64,000 nt of DNA. Origin: Streptomyces sp. Ag109_O5-10 (lineage in GTDB: Bacteria; Actinomycetota; Actinomycetes; Streptomycetales; Streptomycetaceae). The stretch spans positions 6,944,001-7,008,000 of the forward strand of contig NZ_FNTQ01000001.1 of assembly GCF_900105755.1 (NCBI RefSeq), given 5' to 3'. The first letter of the stretch is position 1. The number at the start of each line of letters is the position of its first letter. The notes beneath the pieces are model-generated. The model saw nothing but the letters and a program-made list of their open reading frames with translations, searched no databases and was not told the DNA's origin. The translations under genes and the position numbers were made by a program. Positions 1-8,564 of this stretch are shown here, piece after piece.

Positions 1-292
1 CGTCCTGGAACGGGCGATCCCGGCCGCCGTGAAGGCCCTCGCGGTCGGCGGGCGGATCGCCGTGCTGTCGTACCACTCGCTCGAGGACCGCCTCGTCAAG
101 CAGGTGTTCGCGGCCGGTGCCGCCACCACCGCGCCGCCCGGGCTGCCGGTCGTGCCCGAGCAGTACCAGCCCCGGCTCAAGCTGCTGACGCGCGGTGCCG
201 AACTTCCCACCGAGGAAGAGGTCGCCGAGAACCGCCGGGCCGCTCCGGCGCGTCTTCGGGGAGCCCAGCGCATCAGGGAGGAAGCCGAGTGA
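1..292 (+). CDS. rsmH: 16S rRNA (cytosine1402-N4)-methyltransferase RsmH, C-terminal fragment
   Basis: This is the last ~96 codons of RsmH (MraW), the SAM-dependent enzyme that N4-methylates C1402 in the decoding centre of 16S rRNA. The 5' part lies outside the window. The frame opens directly into the family's C-terminal core, with the conserved segment LSYHSLEDRLVKQVF, and ends in a basic Arg/Ala-rich tail. It is the usual gene before ftsL in dcw clusters, and the next start follows after 33 bases. Identity is secure from the motif and context; nothing can be said about the N-terminal SAM domain. Confidence 0.93.
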   Translation, partial: VLERAIPAAVKALAVGGRIAVLSYHSLEDRLVKQVFAAGAATTAPPGLPVVPEQYQPRLKLLTRGAELPTEEEVAENRRAAPARLRGAQRIREEAE

Positions 293-325
293 GCCAGCGG
301 GGTTTCCGGACCCACCGGAGGACAC

Positions 326-883
326 GTGAGTAGGAAACCCGAGTTGCGGGGCCGGGCGGCCCGGCTCGCCCGGCTCTTCCCGGCCGGCCGTGCCCGCCAG
401 GCCGCCCGTACCCCGTTCGTCCTGCTCGTCGTCCTGCTCCTCGGCGGCGGCCTGATCGGCCTGCTGGTGCTGAACTCGGCGCTCAGCGAGGGCTCGTTCA
501 AACTCGACGACCTGCAGAAGAAGACGAAGAACCTCACCGACGAGGAACAGGCCCTGCAGCGGGACATCGACGCCTACTCCGCCCCCGACGCCCTCCAGCG
601 CCGCGCCCGCGAGCTCGGCATGGTCCCCGGCGGCGACCCGGTCTTCCTCGGTCCGGACGGCACGGTGAAGGGCGTCCCAAGCGCCGCCGCCCTCCGGCAG
701 AGCACCGCGCCGGCCGCCCCCGAGGCGCTCGGCACGCAGTCCGCGGGCGCGCCCGCCCCGACGCCCACCGGCTCCGCGACGGCGACGGCTCCGACGCCCT
801 CCGCGCCGGTGACCGCGGCCGGACCGACGCCCACCCCGGCCCTCACGCCCGGAACAGCCCCGACCACGACCCCCGGCAGGTGA
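326..883 (+). CDS. ftsL: FtsL-like septum formation protein
   Basis: A bitopic division protein of 185 aa. A basic cytoplasmic N-terminus (residues 1-30) is followed by one membrane helix (about 31-49), then a short extracytoplasmic coiled-coil stretch (about 57-95, rich in Leu, Lys, Asp and Glu). The tail from about 115 is Pro/Ala/Thr-rich and low complexity. FtsL partners FtsQ and the FtsB/DivIC-type protein to recruit and activate FtsW-FtsI. GTG start with GGAGG 4-5 bases upstream. Its stop overlaps the ftsI start by four bases. FtsL proteins are poorly conserved in sequence, so the call rests on topology and on the position between rsmH and ftsI. Confidence 0.85.
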   Translation: MSRKPELRGRAARLARLFPAGRARQAARTPFVLLVVLLLGGGLIGLLVLNSALSEGSFKLDDLQKKTKNLTDEEQALQRDIDAYSAPDALQRRARELGMVPGGDPVFLGPDGTVKGVPSAAALRQSTAPAAPEALGTQSAGAPAPTPTGSATATAPTPSAPVTAAGPTPTPALTPGTAPTTTPGR

Positions 884-2880
884 CGGAAGTGCCCGACACT
901 TCTGGAAACAGGCAGCCGCCGCGCCGCCGTGTGCCCGGCCCCGCCAAGCCGCCCCGCCCCCGGGACCCCAGGGGTGCCGTCCGGAGCCGGTCCGCCCCCG
1001 GTCCCGGCGCCCGGCCGGTCCGCCGCCCGGGCGGAGCGCGTCCTCCGGCCGCGCCCCCCCTGCGGCTCGGCAGCCCCCGGCCCCGGCTGCGCATGGTCGG
1101 CCTCGCCCTGACCCTGGTGCTGCTGGTCTTCGTCGGCCGCCTGCTCCAGGTCCAGGCCGTCGACGCCAGCGCGTACGCGGCGAAGGCCGAGCAGAACCGG
1201 TACGTCGTGCACACCCTGGCCGCCGAGCGCGGCGGGATCACCGACCGCAACGGCGTGGCGCTGGCGATCAGCGAGGACGCCTACGACATCACCGCCGACC
1301 CCACGATGTTCACCGGCAAGCAGCTCAAGGTGTCCGACGGACCCGAGCAGGCCGCCGCGCTGCTCGCCCCGATCCTCGGCAAGAGCCAGGCCGACCTCGT
1401 CAAGCTGCTGCGGCCCGCGAACAGGGACCTGCGCTACGTCCGGCTCGCCACCCGGCAGACCCCGCAGGTCTGGAAGCAGATCAAGGACCTGAAGGCCGCC
1501 CTCACCGCCAAGGCCGGGACCGGCGACAACACCGTGAACGTGCTGGCCGGCGTCTTCGCCGACCCGAGCAGCCAGCGCGTGTACCCCAACGGCGACCTGG
1601 CCGCCGGGATACTGGGCTGGGTCAACGCCGACGGCAAGGGCGGCGGCGGCATCGAGCAGCAGCTCGACAAGCAGCTGACCGGCAAGGACGGCAAGATCCG
1701 CTACGCCCAGTCCGGCGGCCGCGAGGTGCCCACCGCGGGCTCCACCGAGACCCCGGCCGTGCCCGGCTCCGACGTCGAGCTGACCATCGACCGGGACATC
1801 CAGTGGGCCGCGCAGAACGCCATCAGCGAGCAGGTCAAGAAGTCCAAGGCGGACCGCGGCTACGTGGTCGTCCAGGACACGCAGACCGGGCAGATCCTGG
1901 CGATGGCCGACTCGCCCGGCTTCGACCCGAACGACCTGTCGACGGCCGACGCCGACGCGATGGGCAACGCGGCCGTCCAGGACGCCTACGAGCCCGGCTC
2001 CACCGCCAAGGTCATGTCGATGGCGGCCGTCCTGGAGGAGAACGCCGCCACCCCCCTCACGCACGTGGTGGTGCCCAACCGGCTGCACCGCGGCGACCGG
2101 CTCTTCAAGGACGACGTCGACCACGACACCTGGTACCTCACGCTCAACGGCGTGCTCGCCAAGTCCAGCAACATCGGCACCATCCTCGCCACCGGCCAGC
2201 TCGGCAGGACCCAGGAACAGGCCAACCAGGTCCTCTACTCGTACCTGCGCAAGTTCGGCATCGGCAGCTACTCCGGGCTGGGCTTCCCCGGCGAGACCAA
2301 GGGCATCCTGGCCGCCCCGGGCAAGTGGTCGACCTCGCAGCAGTACACGATTCCTTTCGGCCAGGGCTTCTCCATCAACGCCATGCAGGCGGCCTCCGTC
2401 TACTCGACGATCGCCAACGGCGGGGTCCGGGTCGAGCCGACCCTGGTACGCGGCGCCAAGGGCGCCGACGGCCGCTTCACCCCGGCCGCCCAGCCGAAGA
2501 AGGCCCGCGTGATCAGCCAGAAGACGGCGAAGACCCTGGCCGAGATGCTGGAGTCCGTGGTGGACGACGAGCAGGGCACCGGCGCCAAGGCGGCCATTCC
2601 CGGGTACAACGTCGCGGGTAAGACCGGTACCGCCAACAGGGTCGATCCGGCCACCGGCAGGTACCGCGGCTACACCTCGTCGTTCGCCGGGTTCGCACCC
2701 GCCGACAAGCCCCGCATCACCGTCTACTGCGCCATCCAGAACGCCACCGCCGGCAGCTACTTCGGCGGCCAGATCTGCGGCCCGATCTACAAGCAGGTGA
2801 TGGAGTTCGCCCTCAAGACCCTGCAGATCCCGCCGACCGGCGCCAAGGCGGCGAACCTGCCCGTCGACTACAAGCCCTGA
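880..2880 (+). CDS. ftsI: Peptidoglycan D,D-transpeptidase FtsI (PBP3-type)
   Basis: Class B penicillin-binding protein of 666 aa that cross-links septal peptidoglycan. Residues 1-70 are an unusually long Pro/Arg-rich cytoplasmic segment, then one membrane helix (about 71-90), a dimerisation/pedestal domain, and the transpeptidase domain. All three penicilloyl-serine motifs are visible: S-x-x-K in EPGSTAKVMSM, S-x-N in AKSSNIG and K-T-G in AGKTGTAN. The start GTG overlaps the ftsL stop (GTGA), which implies translational coupling. It works with FtsW, encoded downstream. The Pro-rich N-terminal region matches other streptomycete homologues; the functional call is firm. Confidence 0.95.
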   Translation: MTEVPDTSGNRQPPRRRVPGPAKPPRPRDPRGAVRSRSAPGPGARPVRRPGGARPPAAPPLRLGSPRPRLRMVGLALTLVLLVFVGRLLQVQAVDASAYAAKAEQNRYVVHTLAAERGGITDRNGVALAISEDAYDITADPTMFTGKQLKVSDGPEQAAALLAPILGKSQADLVKLLRPANRDLRYVRLATRQTPQVWKQIKDLKAALTAKAGTGDNTVNVLAGVFADPSSQRVYPNGDLAAGILGWVNADGKGGGGIEQQLDKQLTGKDGKIRYAQSGGREVPTAGSTETPAVPGSDVELTIDRDIQWAAQNAISEQVKKSKADRGYVVVQDTQTGQILAMADSPGFDPNDLSTADADAMGNAAVQDAYEPGSTAKVMSMAAVLEENAATPLTHVVVPNRLHRGDRLFKDDVDHDTWYLTLNGVLAKSSNIGTILATGQLGRTQEQANQVLYSYLRKFGIGSYSGLGFPGETKGILAAPGKWSTSQQYTIPFGQGFSINAMQAASVYSTIANGGVRVEPTLVRGAKGADGRFTPAAQPKKARVISQKTAKTLAEMLESVVDDEQGTGAKAAIPGYNVAGKTGTANRVDPATGRYRGYTSSFAGFAPADKPRITVYCAIQNATAGSYFGGQICGPIYKQVMEFALKTLQIPPTGAKAANLPVDYKP

Positions 2881-2922
2881 TCAGCACCTCAGCACCTCGC
2901 ACAGACCACCAGGAACGAGCTC

Positions 2923-4587
2923 GTGACAACGACCACCCCCGATCCCGGGAACCACGGGATGCCGCGCCCCTCGCTTCGCTCCGGAGCGGGTGCGCCCGGT
3001 ACGCTCACCGCCGTGCCACACGCTGATCAGTCCCAAACCACCCGGAAGGGCGCATCCGTGACATATCCGGGGCCGCCCAGGCCGGTTCAGGTCTCCGCAA
3101 CACCCCTCGCGGAGCTCGCCGACCAGCTGGGTGCCGCCGAGCCGGAACCCGCGGCCGGCACCGCCGAGGTCACGGGCATCACCCACGACTCGCGCGCGGT
3201 CCGCCCCGGCGACCTGTACGCCGCCCTGCCGGGCGCCCGGCTGCACGGCGCCGACTTCGCCACCCAGGCCGCCGGCCTCGGCGCGGTCGCCGTGCTGACC
3301 GACCCGGCGGGCGCCGAGCGCGCCGCCGCGACCGGCCTGCCGGTCCTGGTCGTCGACGACCCGCGCGGGCGGATGGGCGAGCTGGCGGCCACCATCTACG
3401 GCCGTCCGGGCCGCGACCTGCTCCAGATCGGCATCACCGGCACCTCGGGCAAGACCACCACGGCATACCTGGTCGAGGGCGGCCTGAGGACCGCGCACAG
3501 CACCGGTCTCATCGGCACCGTCGAGATGCGCATCGGCGACGAGCGCATCAAGTCCGAGCGCACCACCCCCGAGGCCACCGACCTCCAGGCCCTGTTCGCC
3601 GTGATGCGTGAGCGCGGGGTCGAGGCGGTCGCCATGGAGGTCTCCAGCCACGCCCTGGTCCTCGGCCGGGTCGACGGCTGCGTCTTCGACATCGCCGTCT
3701 TCACCAACCTCAGCCCGGAACACATGGAGTTCCACTCCGACATGGAGGACTACTTCCGGGCCAAGGCACAGCTGTTCACCCCGGAACGCAGCAGACGGGG
3801 TGTGGTCAACGTCGACGACGAGTACGGCCGCCGGCTCGCCCGGGAGGCCTCCGTCCCGGTCGTCACCTACTCCGCGGAGGGCCACCCCGACGCCGACTGG
3901 CGCGCCGCGGACGTGCACATCGGCCCGATGGCCTCGACGTTCACCGTCGTCGGGCCCGAGGGCGTCCAGGTCGCCGCCAAGTCGCCCCTGCCGGGCCCCT
4001 TCAACGTGGCGAACACCCTCGCCGCGATCGTCGCCCTCACCGCCGCCGGGCTCGACCCGCAGACCGCCGCCGACGGCATCGCCGCCGTACCGGGCGTGCC
4101 GGGCCGCCTGGAACGCGTGGACGCCGGACAGCCCTACCTCGCGGTCGTCGACTACGCCCACAAGACGGACGCCGTCGAGTCGGTCCTCCGGGCCCTGCGC
4201 AAGGTCACCAAGGGGCGGCTGCACATCGTCCTCGGCTGCGGCGGGGACCGCGACCGGACCAAGCGGGCCCCGATGGGCGCCGCCGCGGCCCGGCTCGCCG
4301 ACATCGCCGTACTGACCTCCGACAACCCCCGCTCGGAGGACCCGCTCGCGATCCTCGCGACGATGCTCGAGGGCGCCGCCTCGGTGCCCGCCCACGAGCG
4401 CGGTGAGGTGCTCCTCTTCGAGGACCGGGCCGCCGCGATCGAGGCCGCCGTCGCCCGCGCGCACCCCGGCGACACCGTGCTGGTCGCCGGCAAGGGCCAC
4501 GAGCAGGGCCAGGACATCGCCGGCGTGATCCGCCCCTTCGACGACCGCCAGGTCCTCCGCGAAGCCATCCGGAAAACCCAGGGATGA
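2923..4587 (+). CDS. murE: UDP-MurNAc-tripeptide synthetase MurE
   Basis: Mur ligase adding the third stem-peptide residue (diaminopimelate; LL-DAP is the streptomycete isomer) to UDP-MurNAc-L-Ala-D-Glu in the cytoplasm. The ATP-binding loop GTSGKTTT, the TTPEATDL segment, the C-terminal VDYAHKTD and the DAP-contacting DNPRSEDP motif are all present. Two starts are possible. GTG 2923 has AGGA 8 bases upstream and gives 554 aa. GTG 3058 has a better GGAAGGG 7 bases upstream, gives 509 aa and removes a low-complexity extension that belongs to no Mur domain. The longer frame is reported as the outer limit; the shorter may be the real protein. Confidence 0.93.
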   Translation: MTTTTPDPGNHGMPRPSLRSGAGAPGTLTAVPHADQSQTTRKGASVTYPGPPRPVQVSATPLAELADQLGAAEPEPAAGTAEVTGITHDSRAVRPGDLYAALPGARLHGADFATQAAGLGAVAVLTDPAGAERAAATGLPVLVVDDPRGRMGELAATIYGRPGRDLLQIGITGTSGKTTTAYLVEGGLRTAHSTGLIGTVEMRIGDERIKSERTTPEATDLQALFAVMRERGVEAVAMEVSSHALVLGRVDGCVFDIAVFTNLSPEHMEFHSDMEDYFRAKAQLFTPERSRRGVVNVDDEYGRRLAREASVPVVTYSAEGHPDADWRAADVHIGPMASTFTVVGPEGVQVAAKSPLPGPFNVANTLAAIVALTAAGLDPQTAADGIAAVPGVPGRLERVDAGQPYLAVVDYAHKTDAVESVLRALRKVTKGRLHIVLGCGGDRDRTKRAPMGAAAARLADIAVLTSDNPRSEDPLAILATMLEGAASVPAHERGEVLLFEDRAAAIEAAVARAHPGDTVLVAGKGHEQGQDIAGVIRPFDDRQVLREAIRKTQG

Positions 4588-4615
4588 AAATCCAGAAGAC
4601 CCAGGGGATGAACTT

Positions 4616-6028
4616 GTGATCGCCCTCTCTCTCGCCGAGATCGCAGAAGTCGTCGGCGGGCAGACGCACGACATACCGGATCCGTCCGTCCAGGTCACCG
4701 GGGAGGTCGTCCGGGACTCCCGCGAAGCGGGGCCGGGCAGCCTGTTCGCCGCCTTCGTGGGCGAACGCGTGGACGGCCACGACTTCGCCCGGCAGGTCGT
4801 CGCCGCCGGCGCGGTCGCCGTCCTGGCGTCGCGCCCCGTCGGCGTGCCCGCGATCGTCGTGGACGACGTCCAGACCGCCCTCGGCGCCCTCGCGCGTCAT
4901 GTCGTACGACGGCTCGGCGCGACCCTCGTGGCGCTGACCGGCTCGGCCGGCAAGACCAGCACCAAGGACCTCATCGCCCAGGTGCTGCGCACCAAGGCGC
5001 CGACCGTCTTCACGCCCGGCTCGCTCAACAACGAGATCGGGCTGCCGCTGACCGCCCTGTCCGCCACCGGGGAGACGAAGTTCCTGGTGCTGGAGATGGG
5101 GGCCCGCGGCATCGGCCACATCCGCTACCTCACCGATCTGACACCCCCGAAGGTCGGTCTGGTCCTCAACGTCGGCACCGCGCACATCGGCGAGTTCGGC
5201 GGCCGGGAGCAGATCGCCCAGGCGAAGGGCGAGTTGGTGGAGGCGCTGCCCGCGGCCGAGGACGGCGGGGTCGCGGTCCTCAACGCCGACGACCCGCTGG
5301 TGCGGGCCATGGCCTCCCGTACCAAGGCGAAGGTGGTTCTTTTCGGAGAGTCGGCCGAAGCGGACGTACGGGCCGAGAACGTGCGACTCACGGACACGGG
5401 ACAGCCCGCGTTCAGTCTTCACACACCCTCCGGTGCAAGCGATGTGACCATGCGCCTGTACGGTGAGCACCACGTGTCGAACGCGCTCGCCGCGGCCGCC
5501 GTCGCCCATGAGCTGGGCATGTCCGCGGAAGAGATCGCCCTCGCGCTCTCCGAGGCGGGCTCCCTCTCCCGCTGGCGTATGGAGGTCACCGAGCGCCCGG
5601 ACGGCGTGACGATCGTCAACGACGCCTACAACGCCAACCCCGAATCCATGCGAGCCGCACTGCGCGCGCTCGCGGCCATGGGTCAGGGGCGCCGCACGTG
5701 GGCGGTGCTCGGCAAGATGGCCGAGCTCGGGGACGAGGCGCTCGCCGAGCACGACGCGGTCGGACGGCTCGCCGTCCGGCTCAATGTCGGCAAGCTCGTC
5801 GCCGTCGGGGGAGTGGAAGCCTCCTGGCTGCAACTGGGCGCATATAACGAGGGTTCGTGGGGTGAGGAGTCGGTGCACGTGTCCGACGCACAGGCGGCGG
5901 TCGACCTGTTGCGCAGCGAGTTGCGCCCGGGGGACGTCGTACTCGTGAAGGCGTCACGGTCGGTGGGCCTGGAGAGCGTTGCGCAGGCGCTCCTGGAGCC
6001 CGGTGCCGAGGGTGTTGATGCCCGATGA
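4616..6028 (+). CDS. murF: UDP-MurNAc-tripeptide D-Ala-D-Ala ligase MurF
   Basis: Cytoplasmic Mur ligase of 470 aa that attaches D-Ala-D-Ala to complete the UDP-MurNAc-pentapeptide. The N-terminal substrate domain (about 1-95) is followed by the ATP loop in ALTGSAGKTSTKD, the central domain with LEMGARGIGHI, and the C-terminal domain with NDAYNANPESMRAAL. GTG start 28 bases after murE, preceded by an imperfect duplication of the murE 3' end (4572-4589 against 4595-4612). The stop overlaps the mraY start by four bases. Confidence 0.95.
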   Translation: MIALSLAEIAEVVGGQTHDIPDPSVQVTGEVVRDSREAGPGSLFAAFVGERVDGHDFARQVVAAGAVAVLASRPVGVPAIVVDDVQTALGALARHVVRRLGATLVALTGSAGKTSTKDLIAQVLRTKAPTVFTPGSLNNEIGLPLTALSATGETKFLVLEMGARGIGHIRYLTDLTPPKVGLVLNVGTAHIGEFGGREQIAQAKGELVEALPAAEDGGVAVLNADDPLVRAMASRTKAKVVLFGESAEADVRAENVRLTDTGQPAFSLHTPSGASDVTMRLYGEHHVSNALAAAAVAHELGMSAEEIALALSEAGSLSRWRMEVTERPDGVTIVNDAYNANPESMRAALRALAAMGQGRRTWAVLGKMAELGDEALAEHDAVGRLAVRLNVGKLVAVGGVEASWLQLGAYNEGSWGEESVHVSDAQAAVDLLRSELRPGDVVLVKASRSVGLESVAQALLEPGAEGVDAR

Positions 6029-7098
6029 TGAAGCAGATCCTCTTCTCGGGTGTCATCGGTCTCTTCCTGACGCTGATCGGCACCCCGCTGCTGATCAAGC
6101 TCCTCGCCCGCAAGGGCTACGGCCAGTACATCCGTGACGACGGCCCGCGCGAGCACGCCAGCAAGCGCGGTACGCCGACGATGGGCGGTATCGCCTTCAT
6201 CCTGTCGACGGTCGCCGCCTACTTCCTGTCCAAGGTGATCACCGGCTACACCCCGACCTACTCGGGCCTGCTGGTGCTCGGCCTGATGTGCGGGATGGGC
6301 CTGGTCGGCTTCCTCGACGACTACATCAAGATCGTCAAGCGGCGCTCGCTCGGTCTGCGGGCCAAGGCGAAGATGGCCGGGCAGCTGATCGTCGGCATCT
6401 CCTTCGCGGTGCTGTCGCTGCAGTTCGCCGACGCCCGCGGCAACACCCCGGCCTCCACCAAGCTGTCCTTCATCACGGACTTCGGCTGGACCATCGGCCC
6501 GGTGCTGTTCGTGGTCTGGGCGCTGTTCATGATCCTCGCGATGTCCAACGGCGTGAACCTGACCGACGGCCTGGACGGTCTGGCCACCGGCGCCTCCGTG
6601 CTCGTCTTCGGCGCCTACACGTTCATCGGCGTCTGGCAGTTCCAGGAGTCCTGCGCCAACGCGACGACCCTGACGAACCCGAACGCCTGCTACGAGGTGC
6701 GCGACCCGCTGGATCTCGCGGTCATCGCCTCCGCGCTGATGGGTTCCTGCCTCGGCTTCCTGTGGTGGAACACCTCGCCGGCCAAGATCTTCATGGGCGA
6801 CACCGGTTCGCTCGCGCTCGGCGGTGTCCTCACGGGTCTGGCGATCCTCTCCCGCACGGAGCTGCTCGTCGCCATCATGGGCGGCCTGTTCGTCCTCATC
6901 ACCATGTCGGTCGTCATCCAGGTCGGCTCCTTCCGGCTCACCGGCAAGCGCGTCTTCCGGATGGCACCGCTCCAGCACCACTTCGAACTCAAGGGCTGGT
7001 CCGAAGTCCTTGTGGTGGTCCGCTTCTGGATCATCCAGGGCATCTGTGTGATTGTCGGACTCGGCCTCTTCTACGCAGGATGGGCAGCGGACAAGTGA
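6025..7098 (+). CDS. mraY: Phospho-N-acetylmuramoyl-pentapeptide transferase MraY
   Basis: Integral membrane enzyme of 357 aa that transfers phospho-MurNAc-pentapeptide to undecaprenyl phosphate, giving lipid I. About ten hydrophobic helices are seen. Catalytic and signature segments are present: the DDYIK loop, NLTDGLDGLA, and the late PLQHHFELKG motif. ATG start overlaps the murF stop (ATGA), and the end overlaps the murD start (GTGA), so the three are translationally coupled. Family length and motifs are normal. Confidence 0.97.
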   Translation: MMKQILFSGVIGLFLTLIGTPLLIKLLARKGYGQYIRDDGPREHASKRGTPTMGGIAFILSTVAAYFLSKVITGYTPTYSGLLVLGLMCGMGLVGFLDDYIKIVKRRSLGLRAKAKMAGQLIVGISFAVLSLQFADARGNTPASTKLSFITDFGWTIGPVLFVVWALFMILAMSNGVNLTDGLDGLATGASVLVFGAYTFIGVWQFQESCANATTLTNPNACYEVRDPLDLAVIASALMGSCLGFLWWNTSPAKIFMGDTGSLALGGVLTGLAILSRTELLVAIMGGLFVLITMSVVIQVGSFRLTGKRVFRMAPLQHHFELKGWSEVLVVVRFWIIQGICVIVGLGLFYAGWAADK

Positions 7099-8498
7099 CC
7101 GACTGGCAGGGCAGGCACGTCACCGTCGCCGGGCTCGGCGTCTCCGGTGTCCCGGCGGCCAAGGTGCTGCACGCGCGCGGGGCGGTCGTCACGGTCGTCA
7201 ACGACGGCGACGACGCACGCGCGCGTGAACAGGCCGCCGAACTGGAGGCTTTGGGCGTCACGGTACGGCTCGGTGACGGCGCGACCCTGCCGGAGGGCAC
7301 CGAGCTCGTCGTCACCGCGCCCGGCTGGAAGCCGGACAAGCCCCTGTTCCAGGCGGCCCGCGCGGCCGGCATCGAGATCTGGGGCGACGTCGAACTCGCC
7401 TGGCGGCTCCGCGGCCCCGGCGCCGCCCCCTGGCTGGCCGTCACGGGCACCAACGGCAAGACCACCACCGTCCAGATGCTGGCGTCGATCCTGAAGGCCG
7501 CGGGCCTGCGCACGGCCGCCGTCGGCAACATCGGCGTCTCGCTGCTCGACGCGGTCCTAGGGGACGAGGAGTACGACGTCCTCGCGGTGGAGCTGTCCAG
7601 CTACCAGCTGCACTGGGCGCCCTCGCTGCGCGCCCACTCGGCGGCCGTGCTGAACCTCGCCCCCGACCACCTCGACTGGCACGGCTCCATGGAGGCCTAC
7701 GCGGCCGACAAGGGCCGCATCTACGAGGGCAACCGGGTCGCGTGCGTCTACAACGTCGCCGACAAGCTCACCGAGGATCTGGTCCGCGAGGCCGACGTCG
7801 AGGAGGGCTGCCGGGCCGTCGGCTTCACCCTCGGCACCCCCGGGCCCTCCCAACTCGGCGTGGTGGACGGCATCCTGGTCGACCGCGCCTTCGTCGAGAA
7901 CCGGCAGAAGAACGCCCAGGAGCTGGCCGAGGTCTCCGACGTCAACCCGCCGGCCCCGCACAACATCGCCAACGCCCTTGCCGCCGCGGCCCTCGCGCGC
8001 GCCTTCGGGGTGCCCCCCACGGCCGTACGGGACGGACTGCGGGCCTTCACGCCGGACGCCCACCGCATCGCGCACGTCGCCGACGTGGACGGGGTCGCCT
8101 ACGTCGACGACTCCAAGGCCACCAATACTCACGCGGCCGAAGCCTCGTTGGCGTCATATGAGTCGATCGTATGGATTGCGGGCGGTCTGGCGAAAGGTGC
8201 GACCTTCGACGAACTGGTCGCCAAGTCGGCAAAGCGACTTCGCGGCGCGGTGCTCATCGGCGCCGATCGCGCCCTCATCCGGGACGCCCTCGCGCGACAC
8301 GCGCCGGAAGTCCCGGTCGTCGACCTCGACCGGACCGACACTGGGGCGATGCTCGCGGCGGTCCAGGAGGCCCGGCGGCTGGCGGTCGAAGGCGACACGG
8401 TGCTCCTTGCCCCCGCCTGTGCCTCCATGGACATGTTCGCCAACTACAACAAGCGCGGTGACGCGTTCGCCCAGGCGGTTCGCGAACTCGGCGCCTGA
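7095..8498 (+). CDS. murD: UDP-MurNAc-L-alanine--D-glutamate ligase MurD
   Basis: Mur ligase of 467 aa that adds D-Glu to UDP-MurNAc-L-Ala. The start is GTG 7095, which overlaps the mraY stop by four bases and gives the typical N-terminus with the Rossmann-like VTVAGLGVSG. The frame stays open upstream, but that part lies inside mraY. The ATP loop GTNGKTTT and the late DDSKATNTHA motif, which is diagnostic for MurD, are present. MurC, the preceding pathway step, is not in this cluster. Confidence 0.96.
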   Translation: MTDWQGRHVTVAGLGVSGVPAAKVLHARGAVVTVVNDGDDARAREQAAELEALGVTVRLGDGATLPEGTELVVTAPGWKPDKPLFQAARAAGIEIWGDVELAWRLRGPGAAPWLAVTGTNGKTTTVQMLASILKAAGLRTAAVGNIGVSLLDAVLGDEEYDVLAVELSSYQLHWAPSLRAHSAAVLNLAPDHLDWHGSMEAYAADKGRIYEGNRVACVYNVADKLTEDLVREADVEEGCRAVGFTLGTPGPSQLGVVDGILVDRAFVENRQKNAQELAEVSDVNPPAPHNIANALAAAALARAFGVPPTAVRDGLRAFTPDAHRIAHVADVDGVAYVDDSKATNTHAAEASLASYESIVWIAGGLAKGATFDELVAKSAKRLRGAVLIGADRALIRDALARHAPEVPVVDLDRTDTGAMLAAVQEARRLAVEGDTVLLAPACASMDMFANYNKRGDAFAQAVRELGA

Positions 8499-8564
8499 CC
8501 CGGCCGCCTGCCGGGCGACCTTGGGAGGGACCCGTGGGACGGTCGACGTGCAGCGGAGGCGTTG

